Shown in pieces: positions 1 through 8,257 of a DNA stretch of 24,899 nucleotides. The stretch covers positions 1 through 24,899 of the forward strand of contig JAVBKB010000214.1 of NCBI GenBank assembly GCA_031554275.1, read 5' to 3'. Each line of letters starts with the position of its first letter. Position 1 is the first letter of the stretch. Origin of the DNA: JAVBKB01 sp031554275 (GTDB lineage Bacteria > Bacillota > Bacilli > JARBTR01). The notes below the pieces were generated by a model. That model saw only the letters and a list, made by a program, of their open reading frames with translations, ran no database searches and was not told where the DNA came from. A program made the translations under genes and the position numbers.

Positions 1-141
1 CGCCAGAATTGTTTTCCCAGCCCCAGGTGCGGCAACTATATGAATTTTGCCATCATCCCTATACGAATGGATTTCATCTAGGATTCTCTTCTGGTAATCT
101 CTAAAATCATACTTAAATTTGCAATGATCAAAATAATTCAT
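1..141 (-). CDS. Superfamily II helicase-like ATPase, N-terminal fragment
   Basis: The gene runs off the left edge; only its first 47 codons are present. The peptide contains FRDYQKRILDEI followed by AAPGAGKT, which is a Q-motif-like RDYQ and then a Walker A P-loop. This spacing (about 25 residues) is typical of DEAD/DEAH or type III restriction-type helicases. The start at 141 is chosen because TTGGAG lies six bases upstream; an in-frame ATG at 147 sits directly against that site and is less likely. The gene begins 18 bases after the stop of the XpaC-like gene, so the two probably form one transcript. Only the ATP-binding start is seen, so the exact helicase family and any defence role are inference. 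Confidence 0.75.
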   Translation of the reverse strand, partial: MNYFDHCKFKYDFRDYQKRILDEIHSYRDDGKIHIVAAPGAGKTILA

Positions 142-159
142 GTGCATCTCCAATTTAAT

Positions 160-612
160 TTAATTGCTGCTATTTTTTAATTCATTCATTAACACCTTAA
201 TCTCAGCGTCAATCGTGCTATTATCCTCACTAAACAAATGATTAAGAAATTCATTAAATGCTGATTTAATTTTCGGTAAAACAGCTTCAATCGTTGTCAC
301 AATTTTCTGGTTTTCTTGGCCAGTCAGCTTATTATCTTTGATCACAATATATTGTTCCAAAAGGGTGATCGTTGTAGGGATATAATAGTCTATAAAGACA
401 GTAGCTTTGGCGATTTTGTCCTGATGAACAGATATTTCTTTAAGGATCTTATCCGATGAAATGCAAATTTGTTTTAAGTGACTAGCAACAGGGTATTGAT
501 TTGCTTGCGAATATAGCTCTCTCAAATGTCTAGTTTTGCTTTTTAAGTCTTGTAATAATCCGATTTTGTAATTTAGGTCATCATTTGTTGTGGATTTATC
601 GAAAAGTGCCAT
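160..612 (-). CDS. XpaC-family (5-bromo-4-chloroindolyl phosphate hydrolysis-like) protein
   Basis: A 150-residue, probably cytoplasmic and mostly helical protein. The C-terminal half, FIDYYIPTTITLLEQYI (residues 73-89) through DAEIKVLMNELK (135-146), matches my recall of the XpaC family C-terminus, which has a DYYLPTTLKLLEKY-like helix and ends in an acidic SAEIDVL-like helix. The N-terminal membrane part found in longer XpaC proteins is absent, so this is a short form. The start is supported by AGGAGGT just upstream. It is followed after 18 bases by a helicase gene. XpaC proteins are often found with TelA (toxic anion resistance) proteins, and their biochemical role is not well defined. The association with a helicase is unusual. 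Family assignment is moderately sure; function is not known. Confidence 0.6.
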   Translation of the reverse strand: MALFDKSTTNDDLNYKIGLLQDLKSKTRHLRELYSQANQYPVASHLKQICISSDKILKEISVHQDKIAKATVFIDYYIPTTITLLEQYIVIKDNKLTGQENQKIVTTIEAVLPKIKSAFNEFLNHLFSEDNSTIDAEIKVLMNELKNSSN

Positions 613-821
613 GGTTACCTCCTCGTCATTGCTTTTAACTCATACAAAATTTGTAGCAAATATCACTTACCTGTGTTGCAGTTGAATTTAGTCATCATCA
701 ACTAATCAATGGCTGCTGAGGCAGATTGTTTTCTAACAGAACCCCGCATTTATCGGTATATCATTATTACTTTTGATAATCTTTTACCATACTTACCATG
801 AGTGCTCACTATCTGCAATCC
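613..821. other. Intergenic gap, nothing recognised
   Basis: About 210 bases between two minus-strand genes. It should hold the promoter of the XpaC-like gene, but I see no convincing -35/-10 pair. No RNA gene or terminator with a clear T-tract was found. Confidence 0.4.
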
Positions 822-1244
822 CTATAAACCTTCAAAACCAAGATCATATTTTTTCAGAGGAAATTTGGACTGTAATACTTGAAAAGAACCTCGTTTTTCT
901 ACTTTTGACAAAAACATCAGTTTGGATTCAGACTCACTTTGCGACAGGCAATCTTTTATTTCTTTTACACTATCATTTGGTTCAAAGTAAAAATAGAGGC
1001 CGACATAGGCCAAGATGCTTGCATTATCATAAAAATTTCTGATTACTGCACAGTAAAAAGCAGGATCTTCTGTCCAGGTACAATCACCTGTTTCCCACGT
1101 TAAGATATCAAATGCACAGTCAAATTTGGTTTCTGCAAATTTCTTGTATGCAGACCAGACAGTTTTCATATCCGCATCTTCAGAGCAATTTGCATCATTC
1201 AACTCTTTTCTTAATAAATACTCAGCTTCTTCTATACTAAACAT
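822..1244 (-). CDS. Hypothetical acidic protein, 140 aa
   Basis: I do not recognise this protein. It is a small soluble acidic protein with no signal peptide or membrane segment. It is rich in aromatic residues in the middle (AFYCAVIRNFYDN, YVGLYFYFEPND) and has five cysteines. AGAGAGG ends five bases before the ATG and supports the start. It stands alone in a row of small minus-strand genes separated by gaps with decayed gene ends, the setting expected for immunity-type genes near polymorphic toxin loci. That is an inference from context only. The stretch just upstream of its start (about 1298-1337) resembles the flank at 8848-8885. Confidence 0.6.
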   Translation of the reverse strand: MFSIEEAEYLLRKELNDANCSEDADMKTVWSAYKKFAETKFDCAFDILTWETGDCTWTEDPAFYCAVIRNFYDNASILAYVGLYFYFEPNDSVKEIKDCLSQSESESKLMFLSKVEKRGSFQVLQSKFPLKKYDLGFEGL

Positions 1245-1297
1245 AAAAACCTCTCTAATAAAAATCTGAAAAGTCGATCACGATATTTTCGCTTGCA

Positions 1298-1337
1298 GTT
1301 TTATTAAGACAAAAAAGAGAAGTGCGGAATACCTTAT
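1298..1337. repeat. Short flank repeat, copy shared with 8848-8885
   Basis: About 35 bases beginning TTTATTAAGACAAAAAAGAG are roughly three-quarters identical to 8848-8885. At the second site the sequence encodes, on the minus strand, the hydrophobic part of a broken membrane protein end (ILLFFVLIKNGEK). Here the frame is interrupted, so this copy is a further decayed remnant. Confidence 0.45.
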
Positions 1338-1439
1338 TTACTTTGTTATTAAAGTTCAATAACTTCATGTTTTCATCATAGATTGAACATCATAATCAGC
1401 TTTAGCTTTTGTAATTAACACTGATTTGTGTTTTGTTAA

Positions 1440-1946
1440 CTAGCTTTCATGTGAAATGTCAGTCAAATCCAACTGACTATCAAATCGAAGTACCAATAGT
1501 TGATCAGAGTACTCTTCTGGTAACGAAAAATCAAATGTGCAATCAATATCCCCAGAACTTGTTGGCGCAATCCAAATTTGACGAGGTTCAAGTATTTGAA
1601 CGAATATTTCTGTAGTAATCTCATCTACAGAATCTACATCAAATATTTCTAAAAGTGCTTCCTCATCCATTTCTTCCAAAGCAGACTCAATGAAATCCAT
1701 GATCACATCATTTTTCGCCTTATTATTGTCTATTTCATTTATTGCCTTCTCATACAGATTGGGTATATTTTCAAGAAAATTTTTGACAACAGCTATATTT
1801 TTGCTAGTGATGAAATCCTCCCAAATATTCAATGATGTGCGGATTTCCTTATCATCTAGTTCTAGAGTGAAATCCTTCAAAATCCCTTCGGAATTCGGAA
1901 ACTTGAGAACACCAAACAAACTTGTTTCAATTGTGACATCTTTCAT
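1440..1946 (-). CDS. DUF2004-like protein
   Basis: A 168-residue soluble acidic protein. The C-terminus, with IWIAPTSSGDIDCTFDFSLP followed by EEYSDQLLVLRF and LTDISHES, resembles my recall of DUF2004-type proteins, which have a FDFSLxxEYTDQLLVVxFD strand pair and end in an ISHES-like tail. The N-terminus (VTIETSLFGVLKF) is also typical of such proteins. The start is the ATG at 1946, with GAGGG six bases upstream; a TTG just before it would also be in frame. DUF2004 genes often lie among immunity genes in Firmicutes, but no activity is established. The family call is from memory and moderately sure. Confidence 0.6.
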   Translation of the reverse strand: MKDVTIETSLFGVLKFPNSEGILKDFTLELDDKEIRTSLNIWEDFITSKNIAVVKNFLENIPNLYEKAINEIDNNKAKNDVIMDFIESALEEMDEEALLEIFDVDSVDEITTEIFVQILEPRQIWIAPTSSGDIDCTFDFSLPEEYSDQLLVLRFDSQLDLTDISHES

Positions 1947-1949
1947 CAA

Positions 1950-2264
1950 AAACCCTCGTTTCTACTGTTTTTCTTCATAGAACAAAACGGTCCCAAAGTG
2001 CAATCTAGTTTAAGTCTCGACTCTAACTTGGCTTACATCTAATGAACAGCGCTTGTCATGCGAGCATCTGCATCACGATAGACTTCCATAACCAAATTGA
2101 GGGATCGCTTATCTAATAATCCTTTTAATTATATCAGGTCAATTGCAATCATGGATTAAATTCTCCCTTATAAAAAGGTATCATGTACCAGAATAAACTC
2201 GTTAGCATTCTAAAGAATTCATTAATACAGCTTTAAATCATTTCACATAATCATAATTCTAGAT
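1950..2264. other. Intergenic gap, nothing recognised
   Basis: About 315 bases between the DUF2004-like gene and the terminator of the next minus-strand gene. It contains no open frame with a ribosome binding site that I can support, no RNA gene and no clear repeat. Confidence 0.4.
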
Positions 2265-2290
2265 TAAAAAAGGAAGTTTGAACAACTCCC
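2265..2290 (-). terminator. Probable rho-independent terminator
   Basis: On the minus strand GGAGTTG, a short loop and AACTTCC form an imperfect hairpin followed by six T residues. It lies about 40 bases after the stop of the membrane protein gene at 2331-2945. Confidence 0.5.
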
Positions 2291-2312
2291 TTAGAAAATA
2301 TCATTTTGGTTA
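2287..2312 (-). repeat. Shared 3'-flank motif, copy 1 of 3
   Basis: CTTAGAAAATATCATTTTGG recurs with small changes at 5164-5186 and 9779-9803. All three sit at the 3' end of minus-strand genes or gene remnants whose coding parts are not alike. This suggests a common recombination boundary or a shared mRNA tail. Confidence 0.6.
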
Positions 2313-2330
2313 GAGTTTTGCTTATACCCT

Positions 2331-2945
2331 TCATTCATCAATATCCTCAATCCAACATTCTAATATATGCCCATTATATTTATAAAGTTGCGTTACATCA
2401 ACACTTTCAGTAACAGTTGAAAGACGACCTGCATGCTGGGGAGTGTATGTTAGCGTATAGCCATCTCCGCTCGAAGATATCACTGCTGTACCGATTTCAT
2501 TTACCATCAAAGAAAAATCATACTCATTGATTTGATTTTTCATGGCGTTTGCCTGAGCTTTTATGCCTGCTATTATATCCTTTGGCAAAGATTTCGGCAG
2601 TTCTGTTATATATCCATTCATTTGTAGGTAAGCATAAATATATTTTGCCATTTGTTTCTTTTTGGGATGAGAATAATTAGATACAAACCACCTGCCATTG
2701 CAGTTCGCGAGGTACACACTTTGTTTATTCTTGATTGCATTTCTTAATGCAACTATAAAGAAAAGCATTAGGGCAACTCCCGCAAAAAGAGAAGCAAAAA
2801 ACAGTACTTTTTCGAGCACAAACGAAATGATAAACATAACAAACGCAGAAGTAGCGCAAAAAACCGAGGCAATAACCCACCTAGCAAATTTGTCATTATT
2901 CCGCGTATCTTCGCTAAAATAAAAATACATATTATATTTAAGCAT
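2331..2945 (-). CDS. Hypothetical membrane protein with two transmembrane segments
   Basis: A 204-residue protein I do not recognise. Two hydrophobic segments (about residues 23-45 and 48-68) form a hairpin in the membrane. They are followed by a basic stretch (HPKKKQMAKY, about 92-101) and a soluble C-terminal domain of about 110 residues ending ECWIEDIDE. The ribosome binding site before the chosen ATG is weak (TGGA), so the start is less certain; an in-frame ATG five codons later is possible but has none either. It stands alone with a probable terminator 40 bases downstream. The architecture (membrane hairpin with a cytoplasmic domain) is common in accessory immunity-like genes, but nothing specific can be claimed. 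Confidence 0.6.
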   Translation of the reverse strand: MLKYNMYFYFSEDTRNNDKFARWVIASVFCATSAFVMFIISFVLEKVLFFASLFAGVALMLFFIVALRNAIKNKQSVYLANCNGRWFVSNYSHPKKKQMAKYIYAYLQMNGYITELPKSLPKDIIAGIKAQANAMKNQINEYDFSLMVNEIGTAVISSSGDGYTLTYTPQHAGRLSTVTESVDVTQLYKYNGHILECWIEDIDE

Positions 2946-3285
2946 TCTATCAATTCCATTCTATATGAATATGTAGTTTTGACTATTTTTCGCCCCAGCC
3001 GCCTACGTTTATCAGCCTTGCTTCGTCGTCTTGCAAACACGACTACGCCCTGAGGTGTGAAGCGAATATTTTTTTACTAACAAAATAGAGTTCCAAGACT
3101 TTTTACTCATTTTTCACAAAATCAATCATGATCGACCCCTTGTAAAATATTTATTTGCCACATAAATTGCACAACAATTTCTTATCATGTTTTGACCCAT
3201 CGAGCCTAGTAATTTATCACATGTGTCTAGAAATTTTATCACATGCCATTAACCGAAAACAGACAACACCCTAATTATAGAAATT

Positions 3286-3319
3286 AGCCGTGTATCAATT
3301 GAAATATTGATGCACGGCT
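3286..3319. repeat. Long perfect-looking hairpin
   Basis: AGCCGTGTATCAAT pairs with ATTGATGCACGGCT around a six-base loop, with one G-T type mismatch. A 14-bp stem is stronger than chance, but neither side is followed by a T-tract, so it is not a classical terminator. Confidence 0.5.
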
Positions 3320-3425
3320 GTTATTATTTCACTCAAAACAACTTTTGCTTAAACTCCCTCGGAAAACCTTATCTGTGAGCCGCGACGTCATCTGTTTTTA
3401 AAAAAAGTCGTGTTGAAAATGTTAT

Positions 3426-3449
3426 GCTTATGGACATCACTCCATAAGC
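3426..3449. repeat. Perfect 8-bp hairpin
   Basis: GCTTATGG and CCATAAGC form a perfect stem around an eight-base loop. There is no T-tract on either side, so no function is assigned. Confidence 0.35.
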
Positions 3450-3625
3450 TCCGTAAAAGCATCATTTTTGTAGTATATCAAAGCCTCTGCAAAGCTAAAT
3501 TATAGGTAGGTAATTTGTAATTTCCAATTGAGCGGCTCCTTTTTCGGTTGGAAAATACAGCTATCTTCCTCAATACTCTAACTACAGTATTTTACTCTGT
3601 TCCTTGATAATCAGCAAACACATTA

Positions 3626-3658
3626 AAAATCACTGCTTTTCAAAAAACAGTGATTTTA
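3626..3658. terminator. Probable bidirectional terminator
   Basis: AAAATCACTG and CAGTGATTTT pair around a 12-base loop, with T-rich sequence on both strands. It lies about 150 bases beyond the stop of the methyltransferase gene at 3810 and would end its leftward transcript. Confidence 0.5.
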
Positions 3659-3809
3659 GTAGTGGTTTTTTATATTTTTTGATGAAAAGATGCATTTAGT
3701 ATCATTTAGCCTAGAATACACTCTCAGTTTTTGTTGTTATAGTATTTGGGTGTATAGAATTGACGAAAATAATTTTAGCTGGGTCTTTCCACATTCAATT
3801 TTATTTAGT

Positions 3810-4913
3810 TCATAGAAAATCTTTGCAAGCAACCAATAAATCAATCTTTTCCCATTGCATTTTCTCTTCAATACAATTGCCTTCTTCAACAGAAGCAAAT
3901 CCACACTGTGGAGACAAGGCGATATTGTCGCCCACAATTGCTTTCGCCTCCAAAAATCTTCTTTTAATATCATCATAGCTTTCTATCGTTTGGTTCTTTG
4001 TGGAAATCAGACCTGCCACAAAAGTAGCACCTGTTCCTTTCAATATCGCCCATGGTGCAAAAGAACCAGAACGCTCATCATCATACTCAACGAAGAAGCC
4101 GTCATAAGGGATTTGGGTGATGATTGGTGCCACGGAATCATAAAAGCCGGCAAAGAGCGGATTCCCTTTGAAGTTCCCTTTGCAGAAATGGGTGGCAATA
4201 GTCATATCAGCTGGCTTGCCCTCAAGCGCTTTTATAGATACATTCTTGAACCACTCTAGGACCTCTGTCTTCTCATACCCTAGAGAAGCTACTTTTGCTA
4301 AGAATTTGTCGTCAATCATATAGGTCCATGACGTATCATCAATTTGTAAGTACCTGCAGCCGTGTGCGTACAAATCCTTAATTGCACACTGATACGCAAG
4401 GGCAACATCCTCAATCAGCGCGTTCACATTGCTACCATAGTACGGTACTTCCTTAATGCCCAGTTGAAGGTAATTGTCCACAAGAATCATATTCGGCCCA
4501 GAAATGCATTTTTTCGCTACTACTCCTGGGTACTTCCCTGCCTCCTGATAAAGAAAATCGTATGCTTCAATCTCTGGGTGGGCGCGTTCTGCGTTATAAT
4601 AAATTTTGCCAGAAATCGATCCTAATTCGATTTGATTAACAACTCCGTTAATCTCCTTTTCAAAACACTGTGTAGTAAAACCATCAAATTCCTTGAGCCA
4701 GTCCAGATGCCACCATCTACGTCTAAATTCGCCATCGGTCACATATTTCAGGCCATGACCAACTTCCTTGGCAACCAACTCTGCAATTGCTTCGTCCTCG
4801 ACCTTTCGTAAGTCTTCCAAAGATATTTCACCGTTTGTGAATTGAGCTCTTGCTTTTTTAATCTGTGCGGGTCTTAAAAAAGAACCCACAATATCATATT
4901 TAATGTCTAACAT
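3810..4913 (-). CDS. YxjG/YxjH-like cobalamin-independent methionine synthase family protein
   Basis: A 367-residue cytoplasmic protein of the MetE C-terminal barrel family. The zinc site is complete: H242 and C244 in THFCKGN, E276 in FFVEYDDE, and C337 in SPQCGFAS. The N-terminal marker DGEFRRRWWHLDWLKEF (residues 60-76) is typical of the YxjG/YxjH group, which is shorter than full MetE and lacks its folate-binding N-terminal half. Members are thought to move a methyl group to homocysteine or a related thiol; the methyl donor is not settled. GGAGGTG precedes the ATG. It has its own promoter (5020-5048) and about 100 bases of leader. I looked for an S-box or T-box in the leader and saw neither. 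It is monocistronic. Confidence 0.9.
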   Translation of the reverse strand: MLDIKYDIVGSFLRPAQIKKARAQFTNGEISLEDLRKVEDEAIAELVAKEVGHGLKYVTDGEFRRRWWHLDWLKEFDGFTTQCFEKEINGVVNQIELGSISGKIYYNAERAHPEIEAYDFLYQEAGKYPGVVAKKCISGPNMILVDNYLQLGIKEVPYYGSNVNALIEDVALAYQCAIKDLYAHGCRYLQIDDTSWTYMIDDKFLAKVASLGYEKTEVLEWFKNVSIKALEGKPADMTIATHFCKGNFKGNPLFAGFYDSVAPIITQIPYDGFFVEYDDERSGSFAPWAILKGTGATFVAGLISTKNQTIESYDDIKRRFLEAKAIVGDNIALSPQCGFASVEEGNCIEEKMQWEKIDLLVACKDFL

Positions 4914-5019
4914 ATTGCACCTCCATGTTTTTTAAAAAAACAAAACGACTGTTTTGAACGCAGTTTTGCTTATAAGCTGTATTAATAAATATTAACAGGT
5001 GTTTAACATTTGTTCCCAT

Positions 5020-5048
5020 ATTATAATGCGATTTTTTCCCTTGATTAA
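5020..5048 (-). promoter_or_regulatory. Promoter of the YxjG-like gene
   Basis: On the minus strand TTAATC and a perfect TATAAT are separated by 17 bases. The predicted start site gives a leader of about 100 bases. The -35 is only a partial match. Confidence 0.6.
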
Positions 5049-5163
5049 TCTTCGCCCACTGTCATCTTCGATAAGTCATTGCCGCCATCGCAGGAAGCGA
5101 TGCTCCATTGAAAAGAGGGATATGGTTTTTATCGTTTCCGCAAACCATTTCAAAAAGCAAGTT

Positions 5164-5186
5164 TCTTAGAAAATATCATTTGGTTC
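5164..5186 (-). repeat. Shared 3'-flank motif, copy 2 of 3
   Basis: CTTAGAAAATATCATTTGG matches the copies at 2287 and 9779. Here it follows the 3' end of a decayed gene. Confidence 0.6.
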
Positions 5187-5189
5187 AAA

Positions 5190-5545
5190 TTTAGCTAGCC
5201 TTGTTCCTCTTTATCAATATCGTTTTTCTCAGGAACCTCCAACTAAATCAAGCTTTTCACTCATCCGCACGACATAGTCTTACTACATACTCAACATGTT
5301 TGTCGGGTTCTTAATAGGAACATATTTTCCGTCAATTTCGAATTGCCGTTTTTTCCAACGCCATTTCTTAACCCCATCCATTACTTCAGTATAACCTGTT
5401 TTGAAAACAAATGTAATCTTGTCTAGGTCTAAAACATTACCTTCCTCATTTGTTTTTCCAGCGTTACTTTCTCAATTGCATTTTCAAAGATATTTGCATC
5501 GAGTTCTGAAACTAAAAAAAATGGTAATTTCTTAAATATATGCTA
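5190..5545 (-). pseudogene. Decayed gene with frameshift, unknown family
   Basis: Read on the minus strand, one frame gives KLPFFLVSELDANIFENAIE and KVTLE. A frameshift at about 5455-5460 then leads to NEEGNVLDLDKITFVFKTGY and on through DGKYVPIKNPTN before a stop. Beyond it the DNA still resembles the end of the fragment at 9795-9998 (shared GAAAGCTTGAT block and 3' flank). So this is a coding gene broken by at least one frameshift and one stop. Part of it (GKYVPIK) recurs at about 8260-8310. I do not recognise the parent family. Its small size and setting suggest an immunity-like gene, which is an inference. Confidence 0.65.
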
Positions 5546-5590
5546 ACAATACTAATGTTTAAATAGGATCTTTTAAGGAGTTATAAAGTT

Positions 5591-7159
5591 ATGAAAGTGC
5601 TTAGATTCATCACAGTCATACTATTTGCTTGTTTGATATTTGGAACAAATGCCTCCGCAATGACCATTCAAAACGGTGATGGATTCGGTTTTTCGACAAG
5701 GGTCAATGGCGAGCCCCTATCTGAAAAATTTACAATCACTGGCTTCGAAATCAATAAATTTGCTGTTTATGAAATCTTTGCTGGACAACTATTTGATGGG
5801 ACAAGCATTTGGACAATTGGTGAAAAATCAGTTGCTAAATTTGATAAAGTAACAGGAGAAAGCAAAAATTACTTCTATCTAGACCCTGCCAATTCAAACA
5901 TGAGTAGTGCGCAACCCTATTTGCCATTTTCAAGTGGCGTATTCGATGGCAAATACATATGGTTAATTCCAGCAAGTGCGAACATCATTGCTCGTATAAA
6001 TCCAAAAGATGGTGTCATGGATGGTTTTTCCTTATCAGAAGGGGAAAACATGGGGAACGTGCCTGGGATGACCAGGGGGGTCGACAAATTTGAAGGGGCA
6101 ACCTTTGATGGGACAAATATTTGGCTAGTACCACAATATTCGAATCGAGTTGTGAAATTCAATACCACAACATATGAGATGAAAGGGTATCCGATTACTG
6201 GTGAGAATATAGGAAATTGTGATCAAGACATCTACAAATTTAGGAAGGCGGCATTTGATGGGACAAATGTTTGGTTACTTCCATTTAAGGCCAATCGATT
6301 GGTCAAAGTTGATCCGAATAGTGGAGGCATGACTTTTTTTGATATGGCTGAGGGTGTGAACGGAAATACAAATACAGAAGATATGAGTAATGGGTATGAT
6401 CCGAATCAAGGTGTTATTTTTGATGGAACACGTTTATGGATAATTTCTGCTTATTATGATCACATCACAGAAGTAAATATCTCGACTGGAACGTTGACCG
6501 GACATCCTTTAACCGGCACCAATATGGAAAATTTAATGGAAGGAAACGAGATTTCTTCAGGTGCAGCATTTGATGGTGAAAGCATTTGGATAGCACCAAG
6601 CGGGTCCAATCGAATTATAAGGTTTAATGTAGCAACCAAAATCTCTACAGGCATCGATATAGTCGGGACAAATCTAGGAGACTTTGTAGAGAATAAAACC
6701 AAAGGGGGAGGAGCAGTTTTCGATGGCACTAGTATTTGGTTTAGTGCCGGAGGCGCAAACCGAGTTGTTAGAATCTCACCACTTCAGCATACTTTACAAT
6801 ACAACCCGAATACAGTGGATGGTACAAGCGAAGTTCCAGCTGATCAACTACATAACGAAGGTGCACAAGTAACCATTGAAGCTAGTATCACAAGAAATGG
6901 TTATCAGTTTAAAGGGTGGAACCTCAGTGCTGATGGGACAGGAGCAATGCTTCAATATGGCGAATCATTTTCAATGCCAACAAGCGACACAACATTCTAT
7001 GCAATTTGGGAGAAGAATCCTATCGCAAGTATGCAAAATAGTTTAAGTATCCAGACAGGGGATTCAACGAATATACAGCTTAATCTTTCCGCGTTTTTCC
7101 TGAGTGTGTTGTTTATACTTGGTTGTTACAAATTCAAAAAGGCAAATAAGAGCAATTGA
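5591..7159 (+). CDS. Secreted seven-bladed beta-propeller protein with InlB B-type repeat and membrane tail
   Basis: A 522-residue surface protein. It has a signal peptide (residues 1-23, MKVLRFITVILFAC core, ASA cleavage site). Seven repeats follow, each carrying FDGxxIW, at residues 68, 118, 172, 222, 277, 327 and 377, spaced 50-55. Five of these repeats also show an NRxV(K/R)-like strand after it, as expected for blades of a propeller. Residues about 400-475 form a Listeria-Bacteroides (InlB B, Flg_new) repeat ending in YAIWE. The C-terminus has a hydrophobic helix (499-511) and a KFKKANK basic tail, as in sortase substrates. However, the expected LPXTG is replaced by SIQTGD at 487-491. 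AAGGAG lies 10 bases upstream of the ATG. The gene is alone on the plus strand among minus-strand genes. It probably acts as an adhesion or ligand-binding protein. Confidence 0.85.
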   Translation: MKVLRFITVILFACLIFGTNASAMTIQNGDGFGFSTRVNGEPLSEKFTITGFEINKFAVYEIFAGQLFDGTSIWTIGEKSVAKFDKVTGESKNYFYLDPANSNMSSAQPYLPFSSGVFDGKYIWLIPASANIIARINPKDGVMDGFSLSEGENMGNVPGMTRGVDKFEGATFDGTNIWLVPQYSNRVVKFNTTTYEMKGYPITGENIGNCDQDIYKFRKAAFDGTNVWLLPFKANRLVKVDPNSGGMTFFDMAEGVNGNTNTEDMSNGYDPNQGVIFDGTRLWIISAYYDHITEVNISTGTLTGHPLTGTNMENLMEGNEISSGAAFDGESIWIAPSGSNRIIRFNVATKISTGIDIVGTNLGDFVENKTKGGGAVFDGTSIWFSAGGANRVVRISPLQHTLQYNPNTVDGTSEVPADQLHNEGAQVTIEASITRNGYQFKGWNLSADGTGAMLQYGESFSMPTSDTTFYAIWEKNPIASMQNSLSIQTGDSTNIQLNLSAFFLSVLFILGCYKFKKANKSN

Positions 7160-7170
7160 TGAGATTGAAA

Positions 7171-7209
7171 GGGATATCAGACTAGTCGAAAAGACTAATT
7201 TGATATCCC
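7171..7209 (+). terminator. Stem-loop after the propeller gene
   Basis: GGGATATCA and TGATATCCC form a nine-bp stem, with an inner AGTC/GACT pairing. It starts 12 bases after the stop. The T-tract is poor, so termination is likely but not certain. Confidence 0.6.
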
Positions 7210-7252
7210 GTTAACATACTCTTTGAAAGTTAAGCGTTACTTCGAAGACATG

Positions 7253-7384
7253 TTACGCTGACAAGGTCCGAACTGCCGTACTTACCTGAATTTTGTCGAT
7301 TACCCCTTTATTCTTAAAATCTTGTCCATCTCTGTTAATAGAATTAATCTTGGTAAAGTGAAACAAAAATGTTTGCTTTTTTAC
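7253..7384 (-). pseudogene. C-terminal gene fragment, QDFKNK family copy 1
   Basis: A 43-codon frame begins at the edge of the neighbouring gene's stop and has no start codon or ribosome binding site. It contains HFTKINSINRDGQDFKNKGV and ends IDKIQVSTAVRTLSA. A second fragment at 10874-10991 encodes FTKSNSFNNIGQDFKNKEID. The similarity is at the protein level, so both descend from one gene family. The family is not recognised. Confidence 0.6.
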
Positions 7385-8154
7385 TCAATATCAAAAGTAA
7401 ATTTTTCTAATTTTAATTCCAAGTCCCAAGAAATAGACTTGAAATCAATCTTCTTAGGGCAACTACTATCAAAATTCGTTACATGATTCCTTGTATCACC
7501 TGAAAAAACTACTTCTCCAAAATAATCTATATTATCAAAAAACAATTTGAGTTTCAAAATTGCATTAAATTCAAATTTTTTTACTTTTAAAATACTATAA
7601 AGTTTTGTTTTGAACGATGATTTCTCCTGCTTTCTGGATTTTGAAAGTTTAATTAGTTCCCTATTAAATTCCTCTAAATTCAGAATTTCAAGTTGCGTGG
7701 TATTATCAATCTTTGTTTTTGCAGATTTCTGTGCATCAATTACATAATTGCTCTTCGCTGGAATTTCCACATCAAAAGTTATATTGAAAGTTGAATCATT
7801 ATACCCATACAAACCATACCATTTAATAGTCATTAATTGTTCTTTTACATTAACTATTTCAATAGTGCCTTTTTGTACAAAATCCTCAATTATATTAAAA
7901 CAACCTGCTGATTCAGCATCCTGATTATGGGCACTGTCCCAAACAAATTTTTTGTTTTTCAGCTCCTCAATATTAGAAACATGAGTATTAAAATAATTGA
8001 TAGAAATTCCCCAATCCTCTTCGTCATCTTTATCATCAGGTACTACTTCTAAACATAAAAAAATTTCATTATTTACATATTCTAAACCTATGTCAGTATA
8101 TGAAACCTCATAAGTTGTACCATCCAAAGTAAAAAAATTCTTATTATCCATCAT
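7381..8154 (-). CDS. Hypothetical protein, about 257 aa
   Basis: I do not recognise this protein. It is soluble and rich in acidic and aromatic residues, starting MDNKNFFTLDGTTYEVSY. It has an N-terminal part of strand-like segments (TIKWYGLYGYNDSTFNITF) and a basic middle region (LSKSRKQEKSSFKTKLYSIL). The open frame extends 19 codons further upstream, but GGGAGG lies just before three consecutive ATG codons at 8149-8157, so the start is placed there. It appears to be a single gene, and the QDFKNK fragment follows directly. The lack of a signal peptide and the context suggest an intracellular immunity-like role, unproven. Confidence 0.6.
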   Translation of the reverse strand: MMDNKNFFTLDGTTYEVSYTDIGLEYVNNEIFLCLEVVPDDKDDEEDWGISINYFNTHVSNIEELKNKKFVWDSAHNQDAESAGCFNIIEDFVQKGTIEIVNVKEQLMTIKWYGLYGYNDSTFNITFDVEIPAKSNYVIDAQKSAKTKIDNTTQLEILNLEEFNRELIKLSKSRKQEKSSFKTKLYSILKVKKFEFNAILKLKLFFDNIDYFGEVVFSGDTRNHVTNFDSSCPKKIDFKSISWDLELKLEKFTFDIE

Positions 8155-8257
8155 CATTACCTCCCTTGCAGTTACTATAAACATAGGTGGGCAGAAGAAG
8201 GTTTTTGCCACTACTTATATTTTTCACTCAAAGTGTACTTTACTTTTTTCTAGCTAA

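Larger units (their letters stand above)
2946..3809. other. Long intergenic region with hairpins
   Basis: About 860 bases without a gene I can support. It holds three clear hairpins listed separately (3286-3319, 3426-3449, 3626-3658). The remainder shows no open frame with a ribosome binding site and no recognisable RNA gene. Confidence 0.5.

Noticed and set aside
773..1042. Plus-strand open frame of 89 codons
   Set aside because: It lies mostly opposite the better-supported gene at 822-1244 and has no ribosome binding site.
2768..3040. Minus-strand open frame of 90 codons, basic and leucine-rich
   Set aside because: It overlaps the membrane protein gene in another frame, and its composition looks like random translation. 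No binding site is visible.
4914..5170. Possible SAM (S-box) or T-box riboswitch upstream of the YxjG-like gene
   Set aside because: The leader is only about 100 bases from the promoter. I saw none of the conserved S-box or T-box blocks, only a weak CAAAAC/GTTTTG hairpin.
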